NCBI GenBank assembly: GCA_938045805.1
Contig: CALIBL010000017.1
Location: 46,187 to 110,186, forward strand
Origin: an uncultured Rubripirellula sp.
Lineage (GTDB): Bacteria > Planctomycetota > Planctomycetia > Pirellulales > Pirellulaceae
Reading direction: 5' to 3'
Length of the DNA: 64,000 bases
Part shown: one piece after another, positions 19,137-28,979 of the stretch
How positions within the stretch are numbered: position 1 is the first letter of the stretch
Layout of the letters: every line of letters begins with the position of its first letter
The notes under the pieces: generated by a model
The model's input: the letters and a program-made list of their open reading frames with translations, nothing else
What the model was told of the DNA's origin: nothing
Database searches by the model: none
Position numbers and translations under genes: made by a program

Positions 19137-22100
19137 TCAAGTGCCGTAAGCGGACTGGAAAAACTCCAACTTCTCCTTGGCTTCTTGCTCGGCGGCTTCG
19201 AGCGCCTCATAAGCAGAATTAGATTCCTGAAGCTTTTTCGTTGCGTCTGCCTCGGCAGCCTTTGATTCTGCCTGCGATTGTTGCAACATCTTTAACTCCT
19301 TCTCGACCCTAGCCATCTCTGCTTGGGCGGTCTTAAGTTTCTGCTCCTGAGCCGCAATCGTCGCCTTGAGAGACTCCACGCCAGCCTGTAGAGGTTCGAG
19401 TTCCGCTCGCCCGGCAGATGCAAGCTGACTTGCCTTCTCTGCCTCGGCACGGAGACGCTCCGAGGTGCTTTCAAACGCCACTAACTCCGTCTGCAATGTC
19501 TCCAGCTTACCCGTTGCATTGCTAACTTCTTGATTCACCGTAGCCAGTTCTTCATTGACGGAGGCTAAAGCTTGCTGCGATTTCTCTCTTTGCTCCGCTG
19601 TTTCTTTGATTTTCGACTGCAATTCTGGAATCGATTTCTGATACTCCGCGGCTTGCTTCGTGAGTGAATCAATCACTGCTGGTAGCGTCTTGAGCTCATT
19701 AGCCATCGTCGCCAGATTCATCTCCTCTGCCGCTAGTCCCTGTGACACAGTCACCATGTCACTTTCCAACGCATCCTTTTCACTATCAAGTCGTTTAGCT
19801 TCAGCATCTAACTTCTGAAGATCTGCGACATGGCCTGCGATTACCGCTTGGTAGCGATTCATCGCTTCTTTTTGCTGGGTTTCTTGCTTAATCAAACCAG
19901 CCACTTGCTTAACCACTTCAGCCTTTTCCGCCCCCAATTGGCCCATGATTGCACTGAAATCTTCCATCTGCTTAGCCGCCTTAGACTGCTCAAGCTTCGC
20001 GGCATCCAACTCAGCACTAGCGGTTTTTATCAACGGTTGAACCTTTGAGAGCTCACCACCTAGTTGGCTCAATTTACCTGCCACTTCATCCTGATTTTTC
20101 TGAGCGGTCATCATTTCTGCAGTGATTTTTGCAATGTCCGCCGAACTCAATTCACTCGATTTTTTCAGTTCCTGAATCTTGGCATTCATTCCCTGAGCCA
20201 TCTCTTCCATGTTTTTTACTTGCTCGGCGAGTGAAGCTTTCTCCGCTTCATCCGAAGATGATGCTTGCTTAGCTTTAAGCTCCACTAAAGTCGCATTTGT
20301 TTCGGTAATTGCCTGATTCAGTTGTGAGATGGCTTGCTGCTGCTCTTGGAGAACCTTTTCAGCTCCCATTTTTTTCGTGGTGAGAGCTTGCAACTGCTGG
20401 ATGTAGCCGTCACTGCTTTTCTTCGCATCGGTCATTTGTGCCGCAAGCGACTTCTCTGTTGCCGTCATGCGATTGAATTTATCTAAATCTATTTGAACTT
20501 CATCGTTCATCATTTGAAGATTTGCCAACAAGGCCATCTCCTGTTTAGCGTTCGTTGCTGTTTTCTGTGCAAGGTCGGACGTTAACGAATCTTGCTTGGA
20601 AATGCTCTCCGCAATTGCCGACTTTGCTTTTTCGCTATTGCTAGTTGCTTCAGCTTGATTGCCGGTTACTGTTGCGATTTGCTTAGTGATTGCATCGCGG
20701 CTAGCAACGATAGAGCCCATTGCCTTCTTCTGTTGGCCGATCTTCTCTTTCATCTCGTTGATCTTGGCTTCAGAAGCCGCAGCAAGAGTCTGAACCGAGC
20801 TCATTTTCTTTTCCGCAGCAACTCGGTCGTCTGTAGCTTTCTTCATCGCGGCCTCAGATTGCTTAACCTGCTCCGCCAATGATTTTTCGCTCGCGAGGTA
20901 TCCGGCAATCACTTGCTCTCCCGCTTTTTGCTTGGCAACAACCGAATCTCGTTTCTGAACAAGCTCTTCAACGTGTTTTTGCTGGCTCGCCAACTGCTGC
21001 TTCAAAGCCGGGGGATTTGCCTGAAGTTCCTCAACTTTTTTCGGATCTGCAATCTCCCACATCAAAGTCCTACCATTCCAGTCACCGCCAACGACACGAG
21101 TACCATCGTGAGTGATCGCAACTTCAAGCGCCGGCTCACTGAAGGCAGGCATGGTAGCGACTGCGCTGCCATCCGCGTTCCAAACTTTGACTGTCCGATC
21201 CTTGCCTGAAGTTACAATTTTTCCGTCTTGAGACATCGCAATTCCGGTAACGCCTCCAGAGTGGGCGTTGAAACTCTTGAGTTGGTTCCCAGCATTCATC
21301 TCCCACATTTTTACGGTTCCATCCTCACTCGCACTGATCAAAACATTTGAATCAGCACGCCATACCACCGAGCGAACGGCGGCTTTATGACCGATCAAGT
21401 CCAAGTAAAGACGCCCTGTGTCAGCCTCCCAAATATGTAACCCTCCGGATCGGTCACCAGAAGCCACAAGAACTCCGTCCGGGCTATAGTCCACGCAGTA
21501 AACCCAGTCAGTGTGTTTCTTCAATTCAAAAACTGCTTCACCCGAAGCCGTGTCAAAGATGCGAACCATCTTTTGGGGGCCACCTAATGCAATTCGGGTC
21601 ATTGAGTCATTGATATCTGCCCCGAAGACAACGTCTAGTTCATCACCAACGCTTAATAACCTCTGACCATTGCGAATGTCGTATAGAGAGGCGATTCCCA
21701 TCGAAGAGTGAGTCCCACCGGCTACCAGTAGGTATCCTCCGTCGCGATTGAATCTTAGAACCTGCGGAATACCCTCTGGGTAAGGCAATACTCCAAGTAG
21801 GTCATGCGATTCGGTGTGGTACATTGCCACCTGACGCTGCCCTGCAACCGCCACCAGCGGTGCCCACGGGCTTGCAGCAATTGCTGTCGCAGCTGCAGCT
21901 CGGTCCGAGGTTACGACAGGAACCCTCCAAACGGATTCTGGCAAAATGACTTCATCTGGCTTTCCAGTATCTGAGGTGGAAAAACTTAACGAGGGGCCTT
22001 TGCGTTTCTTGGCTTTACTACCGCTATTCTCTAGCAGCCCACCGTCGATCCACCGTTTGATGATCTCGAGTTGTTCCGGTGGAATTGGATCTTGATTCGG

Positions 22101-22394
22101 TGGCATTGCGGGCTCTTCATCGTGCGTCATCACAAGATAGAGTCGGCTTCCCGCAGAATCTCCCGCCGAAACAACATCGCCACTTCCCCCCCCTTCCATG
22201 ACAGCTCCGTAGCTATCAATCGCCAAACCTGCTTCGGCATCATTGGCGTTGTGACATTGAAGACAATGTTGACGGAAAATCGGTAGGACGTGCTCAACAA
22301 AATTCACCGGCGTGGCAGATTTCTCCGCGTCCTGCGCAAAAACTTGGTTTGAAAGTCCACCAATAACCAGTAGTGCAAATACAAATCGTTGCAT
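19137..22394 (-). CDS. PSCyt1 cytochrome c / WD40 / long coiled-coil protein
   Basis: About 1085 residues from the ATG at 22394; ATG 22406 and GTG 22442 are also in frame. A signal peptide (RFVFALLVIGGLSNQVFA) precedes a Planctomycete cytochrome C domain with CLQCH at residues 44-48 and a distal Met in PAMPPNQDPIP. WD40 repeats occupy about 150-450, for example HTDWVYCVDYSPDG, SASEDGTVKMWEM and SGKDRTVKVWNAD. From about 455 to the end the protein is almost pure Gln, Glu, Lys and Ala heptad repeat, around 620 residues of predicted coiled coil, which would be roughly 90 nm if continuous. The layout suggests an exported heme sensor or carrier on a propeller with a rod. It precedes the giant-protein genes in the same direction. 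Confidence 0.87.
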   Translation of the reverse strand: MQRFVFALLVIGGLSNQVFAQDAEKSATPVNFVEHVLPIFRQHCLQCHNANDAEAGLAIDSYGAVMEGGGSGDVVSAGDSAGSRLYLVMTHDEEPAMPPNQDPIPPEQLEIIKRWIDGGLLENSGSKAKKRKGPSLSFSTSDTGKPDEVILPESVWRVPVVTSDRAAAATAIAASPWAPLVAVAGQRQVAMYHTESHDLLGVLPYPEGIPQVLRFNRDGGYLLVAGGTHSSMGIASLYDIRNGQRLLSVGDELDVVFGADINDSMTRIALGGPQKMVRIFDTASGEAVFELKKHTDWVYCVDYSPDGVLVASGDRSGGLHIWEADTGRLYLDLIGHKAAVRSVVWRADSNVLISASEDGTVKMWEMNAGNQLKSFNAHSGGVTGIAMSQDGKIVTSGKDRTVKVWNADGSAVATMPAFSEPALEVAITHDGTRVVGGDWNGRTLMWEIADPKKVEELQANPPALKQQLASQQKHVEELVQKRDSVVAKQKAGEQVIAGYLASEKSLAEQVKQSEAAMKKATDDRVAAEKKMSSVQTLAAASEAKINEMKEKIGQQKKAMGSIVASRDAITKQIATVTGNQAEATSNSEKAKSAIAESISKQDSLTSDLAQKTATNAKQEMALLANLQMMNDEVQIDLDKFNRMTATEKSLAAQMTDAKKSSDGYIQQLQALTTKKMGAEKVLQEQQQAISQLNQAITETNATLVELKAKQASSSDEAEKASLAEQVKNMEEMAQGMNAKIQELKKSSELSSADIAKITAEMMTAQKNQDEVAGKLSQLGGELSKVQPLIKTASAELDAAKLEQSKAAKQMEDFSAIMGQLGAEKAEVVKQVAGLIKQETQQKEAMNRYQAVIAGHVADLQKLDAEAKRLDSEKDALESDMVTVSQGLAAEEMNLATMANELKTLPAVIDSLTKQAAEYQKSIPELQSKIKETAEQREKSQQALASVNEELATVNQEVSNATGKLETLQTELVAFESTSERLRAEAEKASQLASAGRAELEPLQAGVESLKATIAAQEQKLKTAQAEMARVEKELKMLQQSQAESKAAEADATKKLQESNSAYEALEAAEQEAKEKLEFFQSAYGT

Positions 22395-22594
22395 CGTGAA
22401 TTCCATCAAAACTGTTCGTGAGCGATGTACCACCGAACTCACATGGAGATCAAATCTGGATAATTACCTGACGCACATCCCGAAAGATGCGCAGCCGACA
22501 CATGACTGTAGGTCACAGTTCAATACGCGGACATTAAAAAGCTGGGTAGCAGGGAAAAACTCACATCCTGGTCGTTTTCACCCAACTGCCTTGC

Positions 22595-25060
22595 TTAGTG
22601 ATTGAATACGAACTCGCGAGAGTTCAGGATCGCCCAAAAGATATCTTCCAAGCCCTCTTTCGGACTGGGCGAAGCATTTATTGCAGCGAGAAGTTCAGCT
22701 CGCTCAGCTTCTGTTGGGTATCGCGACAGACAACGAACATAAAGTCGATCTAGTGCCTGCTCAGGCGTGGAACCTTCAAGCAATTCCGATACCACTTTAC
22801 CCTGTGTGATCTTACCGTTTGTTGAACTTCCGTTTAACAGATGCAAAGCCTGTGACAACGATGGATCCGTTGAAGCTTCACAATCACAAACCGTTTCGCG
22901 AGGAGCACGTCCAAACGTATCTAAGAAGTAGGTACTTGTTTGACCGTCAGCAATCTGGACCGCACGTGCTCCCAGTGGTAGGCCCCTAAACTTTTCATTT
23001 GTGTTGGTAACCTGACTTACGCAATCCAGCATCATCTCAGCCGGGATACGTCGAACGACAGCGTAAGCATAATTACGTGTGTCGGTTCGATTACTCTCGT
23101 TGGGCGATGCACTTCTTTGATAAGCTTGACTGTTACAAATATCACGAACTAGTTGGCGGAAATCAAAGTTGTACTCCGCTAACTTATTTCCCAGTTCCTG
23201 GAAGAGTTCTGGGTTGGTTGGCGGGTTACTAACGCGGATATCATCAACAGGATCGACTGTTCCGACACCCATGAAATGCGCCCAAACACGATTAGCAATA
23301 CTGGTTGAAAAGTATGGATTCTCTGGACTGGTTAACCATTCAGCCATGACCACTCTGCGATCTTGACCTTTGGTATCAACCGGCTCACCGCCGAGGAATT
23401 GGGGCATCATTGTCTGACCAGATACAGGATGCTTAACTTCTCCACTGCGCCGGTCGTAGACAATTTGCTCTCGATAATCTTCCGCATTCTTAGTCCCAGT
23501 TTGACAGAAAAAAGCTGCAAAACCGTAGTAGTCATCCATTGTCCAGCGATCTAGAGGATGATTGTGGCACTGAGCACACTGGGTCCGAATTCCCATGAAC
23601 ACCTGAGCGACATTCTCGGCACGCTTCAGCGTATCCCTCTCGATCTGATAGTAATTGGTTGCAGGATTACTGAACGTTCCCCCAGTCGCTCCCAACAACT
23701 CGCGAACCATCTTATCGATCGGAACATTTTTCGCGAACTTGTCGGTTAGCCATTGGTTGTACAAGAATGCAGACTTGTAGCTCACCTGATTCGAACTCTT
23801 AATCATCAATAACTGAGCAAATTTCATTGCCCAGATCTCACTAAATTCTTTTTGTCCAAGCAACCGCTCAATCAAAGCTGATCTCTTGTCGTCTGCTTGA
23901 TCTGTCATGAATTGGTTGTATTGCTCTTCCGTGGGAAGTTGTCCTGTGATGTCGATTGTCACTCGACGCAAAAACTCTTCATCTGTGCATAAACCGCTTG
24001 GTAGGATCCGCAGTTGGTTTAGCTTCTTACCCACAAGCTGATCAATATAATTTCCGGTGACCTCCGGAGCCTCATATTGAAGATCGGTTGGCAAAACCAA
24101 AACCTGACGCCCCACCGTTTTGGTCTCAAATCTCGCCATGACAAAGGCTTCTCCCCTTGCGCCAGCGGTCACCAGACCATCCTGATCGATGGCAGCTGAT
24201 GTCTCGTTGTTGGTCATGAACGCAGACAGATTGGTAACATCTCGCGTGGTTCCGTCATCGTATTGAGCAACAGCAATGAACCGCTGAGTGCTGTCTTTAC
24301 CTTCAATCACTGCTTGAGGAGGAAAAATATCCAAAGTTGCAACTTTTGGCGGAGCCTCCGCGTCAGCCAGTGCTCCGTCTCTAAGCCACTCGAGAATCAT
24401 TGCATAGTAGACGCTATCTTGCCCAAATAGCTTGCCGCCCGAATGTGGAACCTGCCCAACAGCTTTGGTAAGCAAAAGACTCTCGTTTGGAACCGCCAGA
24501 TTGATCCGGCGCATCCCGATTTCACGAGTGACTCGATGATAGTCTCCGTTCGGATCGTATCCGAATAGACTGATCATGAACCCATCTTTGCCTCTTGCAG
24601 CACCGTGACAGCTTCCCGTATTGCATCCGCTGCGAGTGAGAATCGGGACGATATCTTTTTCAAACGACAATGGAAGCGTTTCGGAGCTTCGAGCAACCTT
24701 AACCGGCACGCGAATTTGCTGCCCACCGTAATCGCAGATCAACTCTGTCTCCCCATCACTGACGGGAAACACCTGATTACCTTCAATCCGACCAAATTGT
24801 TCATTCGCCAAGGTCCAAGTTGCCGTTTCAGTAACATCGAGTGTCACATCGTCGGGTCTCCGAACCGTTGCAATAAATGATTGGTAATCTCTAGAGGTCG
24901 TCAAATCGATCGTCGCAGGGAACACCGACAACTCAAGCCCTGCACCAGTAGGCGGAGTTGATTTTGCGGCGGCAGCCGCTGCGGCGGGTTCTGCCGCGGA
25001 AGCGGTTTGATTGAAAAAGCAAACAATCAATGCCACTGTCATCAGCGATTGAAAACGCAT
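22595..25060 (-). CDS. DUF1549/DUF1553 protein with N-terminal Ig-like domain
   Basis: 821 residues with a signal peptide ending near TASAAEPA. Residues about 40-125 form a bacterial Ig-like (BIG2-type) domain; a second Ig-like stretch is at about 245-320. Between them is a region with GCNTGSCHGAARGKDGF, an unusual CX4CH heme-like motif. The DUF1549 domain (about 335-540) holds a classical CAQCHNHPLD, and DUF1553 (about 570-810) ends in the family pattern WAILNSREFVFNH. These families were first noted in planctomycetes and their role is unknown; cytochrome-like electron transfer at the envelope is inference. It sits between the PPC gene (105-base gap) and the WD40 cytochrome gene (200-base gap), which is the usual planctomycete company for DUF1501. 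Confidence 0.9.
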   Translation of the reverse strand: MRFQSLMTVALIVCFFNQTASAAEPAAAAAAAKSTPPTGAGLELSVFPATIDLTTSRDYQSFIATVRRPDDVTLDVTETATWTLANEQFGRIEGNQVFPVSDGETELICDYGGQQIRVPVKVARSSETLPLSFEKDIVPILTRSGCNTGSCHGAARGKDGFMISLFGYDPNGDYHRVTREIGMRRINLAVPNESLLLTKAVGQVPHSGGKLFGQDSVYYAMILEWLRDGALADAEAPPKVATLDIFPPQAVIEGKDSTQRFIAVAQYDDGTTRDVTNLSAFMTNNETSAAIDQDGLVTAGARGEAFVMARFETKTVGRQVLVLPTDLQYEAPEVTGNYIDQLVGKKLNQLRILPSGLCTDEEFLRRVTIDITGQLPTEEQYNQFMTDQADDKRSALIERLLGQKEFSEIWAMKFAQLLMIKSSNQVSYKSAFLYNQWLTDKFAKNVPIDKMVRELLGATGGTFSNPATNYYQIERDTLKRAENVAQVFMGIRTQCAQCHNHPLDRWTMDDYYGFAAFFCQTGTKNAEDYREQIVYDRRSGEVKHPVSGQTMMPQFLGGEPVDTKGQDRRVVMAEWLTSPENPYFSTSIANRVWAHFMGVGTVDPVDDIRVSNPPTNPELFQELGNKLAEYNFDFRQLVRDICNSQAYQRSASPNESNRTDTRNYAYAVVRRIPAEMMLDCVSQVTNTNEKFRGLPLGARAVQIADGQTSTYFLDTFGRAPRETVCDCEASTDPSLSQALHLLNGSSTNGKITQGKVVSELLEGSTPEQALDRLYVRCLSRYPTEAERAELLAAINASPSPKEGLEDIFWAILNSREFVFNH

Positions 25061-25165
25061 GATTATTTCGAACCTTTAATCTCGGGGGCGTTCGATCGAT
25101 ACCGTGCCATCACCTATCTTGTGACCGAACAACGGTATGTTCGTCATTTTACCTTAGGTTATGAA

Positions 25166-27595
25166 TTATTCCTCTGACTGCTGTTTCTTCAGCAATCTTA
25201 ACTGCTCAAGCCTACTGAGAGGCTTTTCTTGCACTGGCTTCGGGGCCTCGGCTTTGGGGGTCTCCATCGCCTTTGGTTCTTCTTTCTTGGCTACCGGAGC
25301 AGGCAACGGCTTATCTACTTGTAGAGTGCCGGTGCCAAGCGTTTGTCGGATTTCACCATCTTCATTGGTTACAGTTGCGCGAGCAACGATCGACTTGTGC
25401 TGGCCAACCCTTGCTCCTTCTTCAATCTTAACGCGATAAGCAAGTTGCTCAGTCTCTTGAGTTACCGGCATTTTTGTCTGCTCACAAACGACACCTGCCG
25501 GAAGACCGAGCAATTCGATCTCGCCGTTACCAGCGAATTCACGCATTACCTCGACTTCGACGATCACTGTCGCTTCACTGCTCAATTCAGCCGAAGTTTT
25601 TGGGAAGGTAAAATTAAAGAGCTTGTCTTGCACGTCCAACATCACGGGCTCACTAGCAATCTCGTTACCAGCCACCGAAGCGTAGACAATAATCGGCCAC
25701 TGACCGATTGCTGCAGAGCCATTGGCTGTCAGTGGAATCACTGCCTCATCTTTGCCCTTGGGTATATTGATGCTTCCACTGGAACCAATACCTGGTGGGT
25801 TATAAAGCATTCGAATGGGCACATCCGCGTCTAAATCACCACGATTGATTTTCACAACTAGGCCCATCGAACCGTTTCTGACAATTGGCACTTTGGGAGC
25901 CACAATTTCGATTGTGCAGGGCATCGACTTAATCACGGCGATAGCTGCGCGATCGGCTTTGTAATCATTGACGACGTTGTTATTGAGCCCAATCAACATT
26001 TGGTGCTGCTGCGTGAAACGCCCTTGTATCGGATTCTCAGGAATCTTTCCAACAACGTTGACTAAACGCCCATCAAGAGGAGCATCGGCTGCGGCGGTCA
26101 GCAAGAACGGAACCGTGCTTTGATTAGCGGGCATCTGCAAGGGAGTTAAAGTGACGCCTTCAGGCAGATTCAAACACTCTAGATCAATCGGCCCAGCAAC
26201 ACCGCGTCGGGAGGCATTGAGCATCACGGCAGTTCTGTTCCCTTGAGCAACATTAACTTGCGTCGCTACATAGCGCTGCCGATCTGGAAGAGTAAGAACC
26301 AGTTCTGGTTCGACAAATGTCGCTTCTAATCGATAACTGAACGCTGGCCCGCCACCACGCAGGTGATCATTTATCCCAACGTGATAAATACCATCCTCCG
26401 GAATCTTGTAATCAAGCGAGCTATCCAACCCCCCTGAATCATCATTGCCTCCAACGCGACCGCCCGTGGCATTGTATACATTCACTACGCCATCTAATTG
26501 CGACCTAAGCGTTTTACGAGCAAACAGCTTCAAACGAACGGTCTGCCCTTTCTTTGCCTCAAAACCAAAGAAGTCATCATCCCCTGGCTCGCCAATAATG
26601 CCAGTGAAAGCAGCAGGGAGCGTCCCTACCGTCGCCTCTTTATACGAATTATTTGGTTCCACCTCCAAAACGTTTGACTGACTTTGGACCCTAACAAAGT
26701 TTGGTGAAGGGGCTACACCAAAATCGTCCTCTACAACGACAGGGAATGCATCGGATTGCTCGCTTGGTAACTGCACTTTTTCGACCCATGCATCACCGAG
26801 TGAATCAATGAACGTCATCTCGACAAGTTCGCCAGGTGCACCTCCCGCAGGAACAACTGCAATGGGTCGCGGAAATGATCCGACATGCATTCGATAACGA
26901 TCGTTATTTCCACCAAAAGAACTGTCTCTTACGACGATCAGATACTGACCATCCGCAGGCGCCTTGATTGAACAAAGGCAATCCTGCTGCAACAGTGGTG
27001 CATCATCGCTGGTGGCTAGTTCAAATCGTTCCGAGTTGAGAATAGCCACATATGGGTCAAAGAAAGGGTTACTGCGCCCTTTTTTAATCCGAACACCTTC
27101 CAACTCAACTGTTAAACGCTCACCTTGCTTAAGGGTGACGGAATAGTAATCCTCGTCCTCTCTGGCGACAGACCCTTCAATCGTCACATTATTTTCGATT
27201 ACCTGCGGCGACGCGAAGTCACTATTTGGCTCCACTTCATCAACGTTCGGTAACGCTCCAACTCCAAACATAAGAACGTTACTCAGTCCTGTCTCCGAAA
27301 CGACACGCATCGGATACAGCCCAGGCTTTGTCGAAGAAGGAACTTCGAGTTCAACTTCAACCTTCTTATCGTCCAGCGGTTTTAAACTGACGACGTTAAT
27401 CCCGGGGTAATCAAGTAGCAATTGCCGAGAATCACTTAGCCGAACACCTTCGACTACGACTTTCTGAGTGGTGCCCCTCTGCATTCCACGCGGGGTCGAA
27501 CTCACCAACTCAGGACGGTAAGCGTTTGCAAACGAGCAACACGACAGAACAATCGCAGCGAAGACGGTTAACTTAGAATGAAACTGTAGCATCAT
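25166..27595 (-). CDS. PPC-domain exported protein
   Basis: About 809 residues from the ATG pair at 27595. The signal peptide ends at SCCSFANA. Two pre-peptidase C-terminal (PPC) domains are visible, each opening with the E-V-E-P-N-S/N motif: about 125-250 (EVEPNSDFASPQVIE) and about 315-435 (EVEPNNSYKEATVG). The remainder is beta-rich and Ig-like. The last 45 residues are a Lys/Glu/Pro-rich tail ending RLEQLRLLKKQQSEE. There is no protease active site, so it is likely a surface or periplasmic binding protein. It lies between the DUF1501 gene (79-base gap containing a hairpin) and the DUF1549 gene, which supports a shared transcript. Confidence 0.85.
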   Translation of the reverse strand: MMLQFHSKLTVFAAIVLSCCSFANAYRPELVSSTPRGMQRGTTQKVVVEGVRLSDSRQLLLDYPGINVVSLKPLDDKKVEVELEVPSSTKPGLYPMRVVSETGLSNVLMFGVGALPNVDEVEPNSDFASPQVIENNVTIEGSVAREDEDYYSVTLKQGERLTVELEGVRIKKGRSNPFFDPYVAILNSERFELATSDDAPLLQQDCLCSIKAPADGQYLIVVRDSSFGGNNDRYRMHVGSFPRPIAVVPAGGAPGELVEMTFIDSLGDAWVEKVQLPSEQSDAFPVVVEDDFGVAPSPNFVRVQSQSNVLEVEPNNSYKEATVGTLPAAFTGIIGEPGDDDFFGFEAKKGQTVRLKLFARKTLRSQLDGVVNVYNATGGRVGGNDDSGGLDSSLDYKIPEDGIYHVGINDHLRGGGPAFSYRLEATFVEPELVLTLPDRQRYVATQVNVAQGNRTAVMLNASRRGVAGPIDLECLNLPEGVTLTPLQMPANQSTVPFLLTAAADAPLDGRLVNVVGKIPENPIQGRFTQQHQMLIGLNNNVVNDYKADRAAIAVIKSMPCTIEIVAPKVPIVRNGSMGLVVKINRGDLDADVPIRMLYNPPGIGSSGSINIPKGKDEAVIPLTANGSAAIGQWPIIVYASVAGNEIASEPVMLDVQDKLFNFTFPKTSAELSSEATVIVEVEVMREFAGNGEIELLGLPAGVVCEQTKMPVTQETEQLAYRVKIEEGARVGQHKSIVARATVTNEDGEIRQTLGTGTLQVDKPLPAPVAKKEEPKAMETPKAEAPKPVQEKPLSRLEQLRLLKKQQSEE

Positions 27596-27628
27596 GAGGA
27601 CACATGGATTCGCAACCAAGGAAAAGGC

Positions 27629-27649
27629 GGGCTAATCGGGGATTAGCCC
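27629..27649 (-). terminator. Intra-cluster hairpin with short T tract
   Basis: On the minus strand, GGGCTAAT, loop CCCCG, then ATTAGCCC form a perfect 8-bp stem, followed by GCC and TTTT. It lies just after the DUF1501 stop codon and before the PPC gene. The short T run suggests partial termination or an mRNA-stabilising 3' end rather than a full stop to transcription. Confidence 0.5.
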
Positions 27650-27674
27650 AAAACACAATGAAATCACCTAGAAC

Positions 27675-28979
27675 CTAGGCAATGATTTCTTCAATAACCT
27701 TGCCGCCGTCCACAATCTCAATTGGACGGTCTCCCGGTGCCATCAATTCTTTGTCAGCGATGATCCCGAGTTGACGGTACATGGTTGTCGCAAGATCAGC
27801 TGGTGCTACCGGATCAAATTCAGGCTCCGACGCGGTCGCATTGGACGCACCATAGATGGTACCTCCTTTGATACCACCGCCAGCCATCATCACGCTGAAG
27901 ACTTTCGGGTAGTGATCACGACCCGCATCTTTATTAATCTTTGGTGTTCGACCGAACTCACTGCTGACCATCACCAAAGTCGAATCAAGTAACCCTCGTT
28001 GCTCGAGGTCCGTGATCAGTTGATGGAGAGCTTGATCCAACGGTGGCATCGTGCGATTCATCGCCGCAGTGATACCGTTGTGCATGTCCCAACCACCATA
28101 GGTCAAAGTAACCAAGCGACATCCTGATTCCACTAAACGCCGAGCCATCAACAGCCGTTGACCGGCTTGGTTGACGCCGTAGGCCTCTTTCATTTTTTGA
28201 TCTTCCTTACTGAGATCAAATGCAGCTTTTGCCTCGGGGCTACTTAGCAAGCTGTACGCTCGCTCATAGAACGTATCCATTGCAACAACGCTGTCTGCGT
28301 TAGTCATCGAACCCAAGTGCTTATTGACGGCATTGAGCGCTGATCGACGACGCATGAAGCGATCTTCGTCTACCCCACCGTAAAGATCCAAGTCACGGAC
28401 TTTAAAACCACTTGAAGCTGGATCACTACCCAACGAAAACGGTCCGTAGGAAGAACTCAGATAACCCGTACCAGCAAATTCATTGGGTTGATTAGGGATA
28501 CAGACATAAGGAGGCAGATTGTTGCGGGGCCCGTATTCATGGCTGACTACTGCGCCAAAGCTGGGGTACTTCAGGGCAGGGCTAGGCTTGTAACCGGTAA
28601 ACATATTGTGGGTACCGCGTTCATGAGCCGCTTCCCCATGGGTCATCGATCGAATGACGCAAAGACGATCAGCAATTGAGGCGAGCTTAGGGATCGATTC
28701 GCAGAAGATTTCACCCGTGTTTGTCTTCACAGGTTTCATTTCTCCTCGATACTCGAGCGGGCTGTAAGGCTTCGGATCCCAGCTCTCTTGATGAGCCATT
28801 CCACCGGGTAGGTAAACATGAATGACACTTTTAGCTTTGGCTTCGATGAAATCATAATGCTTTTGTTCAGCTGCAGCCTGTTGCATCCACAGGAGTTGAG
28901 GCAACGAAAGTCCTAGCCCCCCGAATGCTCCAGCTGTTAAGAAACCACGACGACTAAAAGGATTACCCTGACAGCTCAT
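27675..28979 (-). CDS. DUF1501 family protein, Tat-exported
   Basis: 434 residues starting at ATG 28979. The N-terminus FSRRGFLTAGAFGGLGLSLP is a twin-arginine signal, so the protein is probably folded before export. The body follows the alkaline-phosphatase/sulfatase-like fold of DUF1501: VYLPGGMAHQESWDPK near the start, SMTHGEAAHERGTHNMFTGY, TYGGWDMHNG, and SSEFGRTPKINKDAGRDHYPKVF with likely metal-binding Asp and His residues. Substrate and reaction are unknown; a metal-dependent hydrolase is inference from the fold. It is the first gene of the minus-strand array and almost always travels with DUF1549/DUF1553 genes in planctomycetes, as here. Confidence 0.92.
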   Translation of the reverse strand: MSCQGNPFSRRGFLTAGAFGGLGLSLPQLLWMQQAAAEQKHYDFIEAKAKSVIHVYLPGGMAHQESWDPKPYSPLEYRGEMKPVKTNTGEIFCESIPKLASIADRLCVIRSMTHGEAAHERGTHNMFTGYKPSPALKYPSFGAVVSHEYGPRNNLPPYVCIPNQPNEFAGTGYLSSSYGPFSLGSDPASSGFKVRDLDLYGGVDEDRFMRRRSALNAVNKHLGSMTNADSVVAMDTFYERAYSLLSSPEAKAAFDLSKEDQKMKEAYGVNQAGQRLLMARRLVESGCRLVTLTYGGWDMHNGITAAMNRTMPPLDQALHQLITDLEQRGLLDSTLVMVSSEFGRTPKINKDAGRDHYPKVFSVMMAGGGIKGGTIYGASNATASEPEFDPVAPADLATTMYRQLGIIADKELMAPGDRPIEIVDGGKVIEEIIA

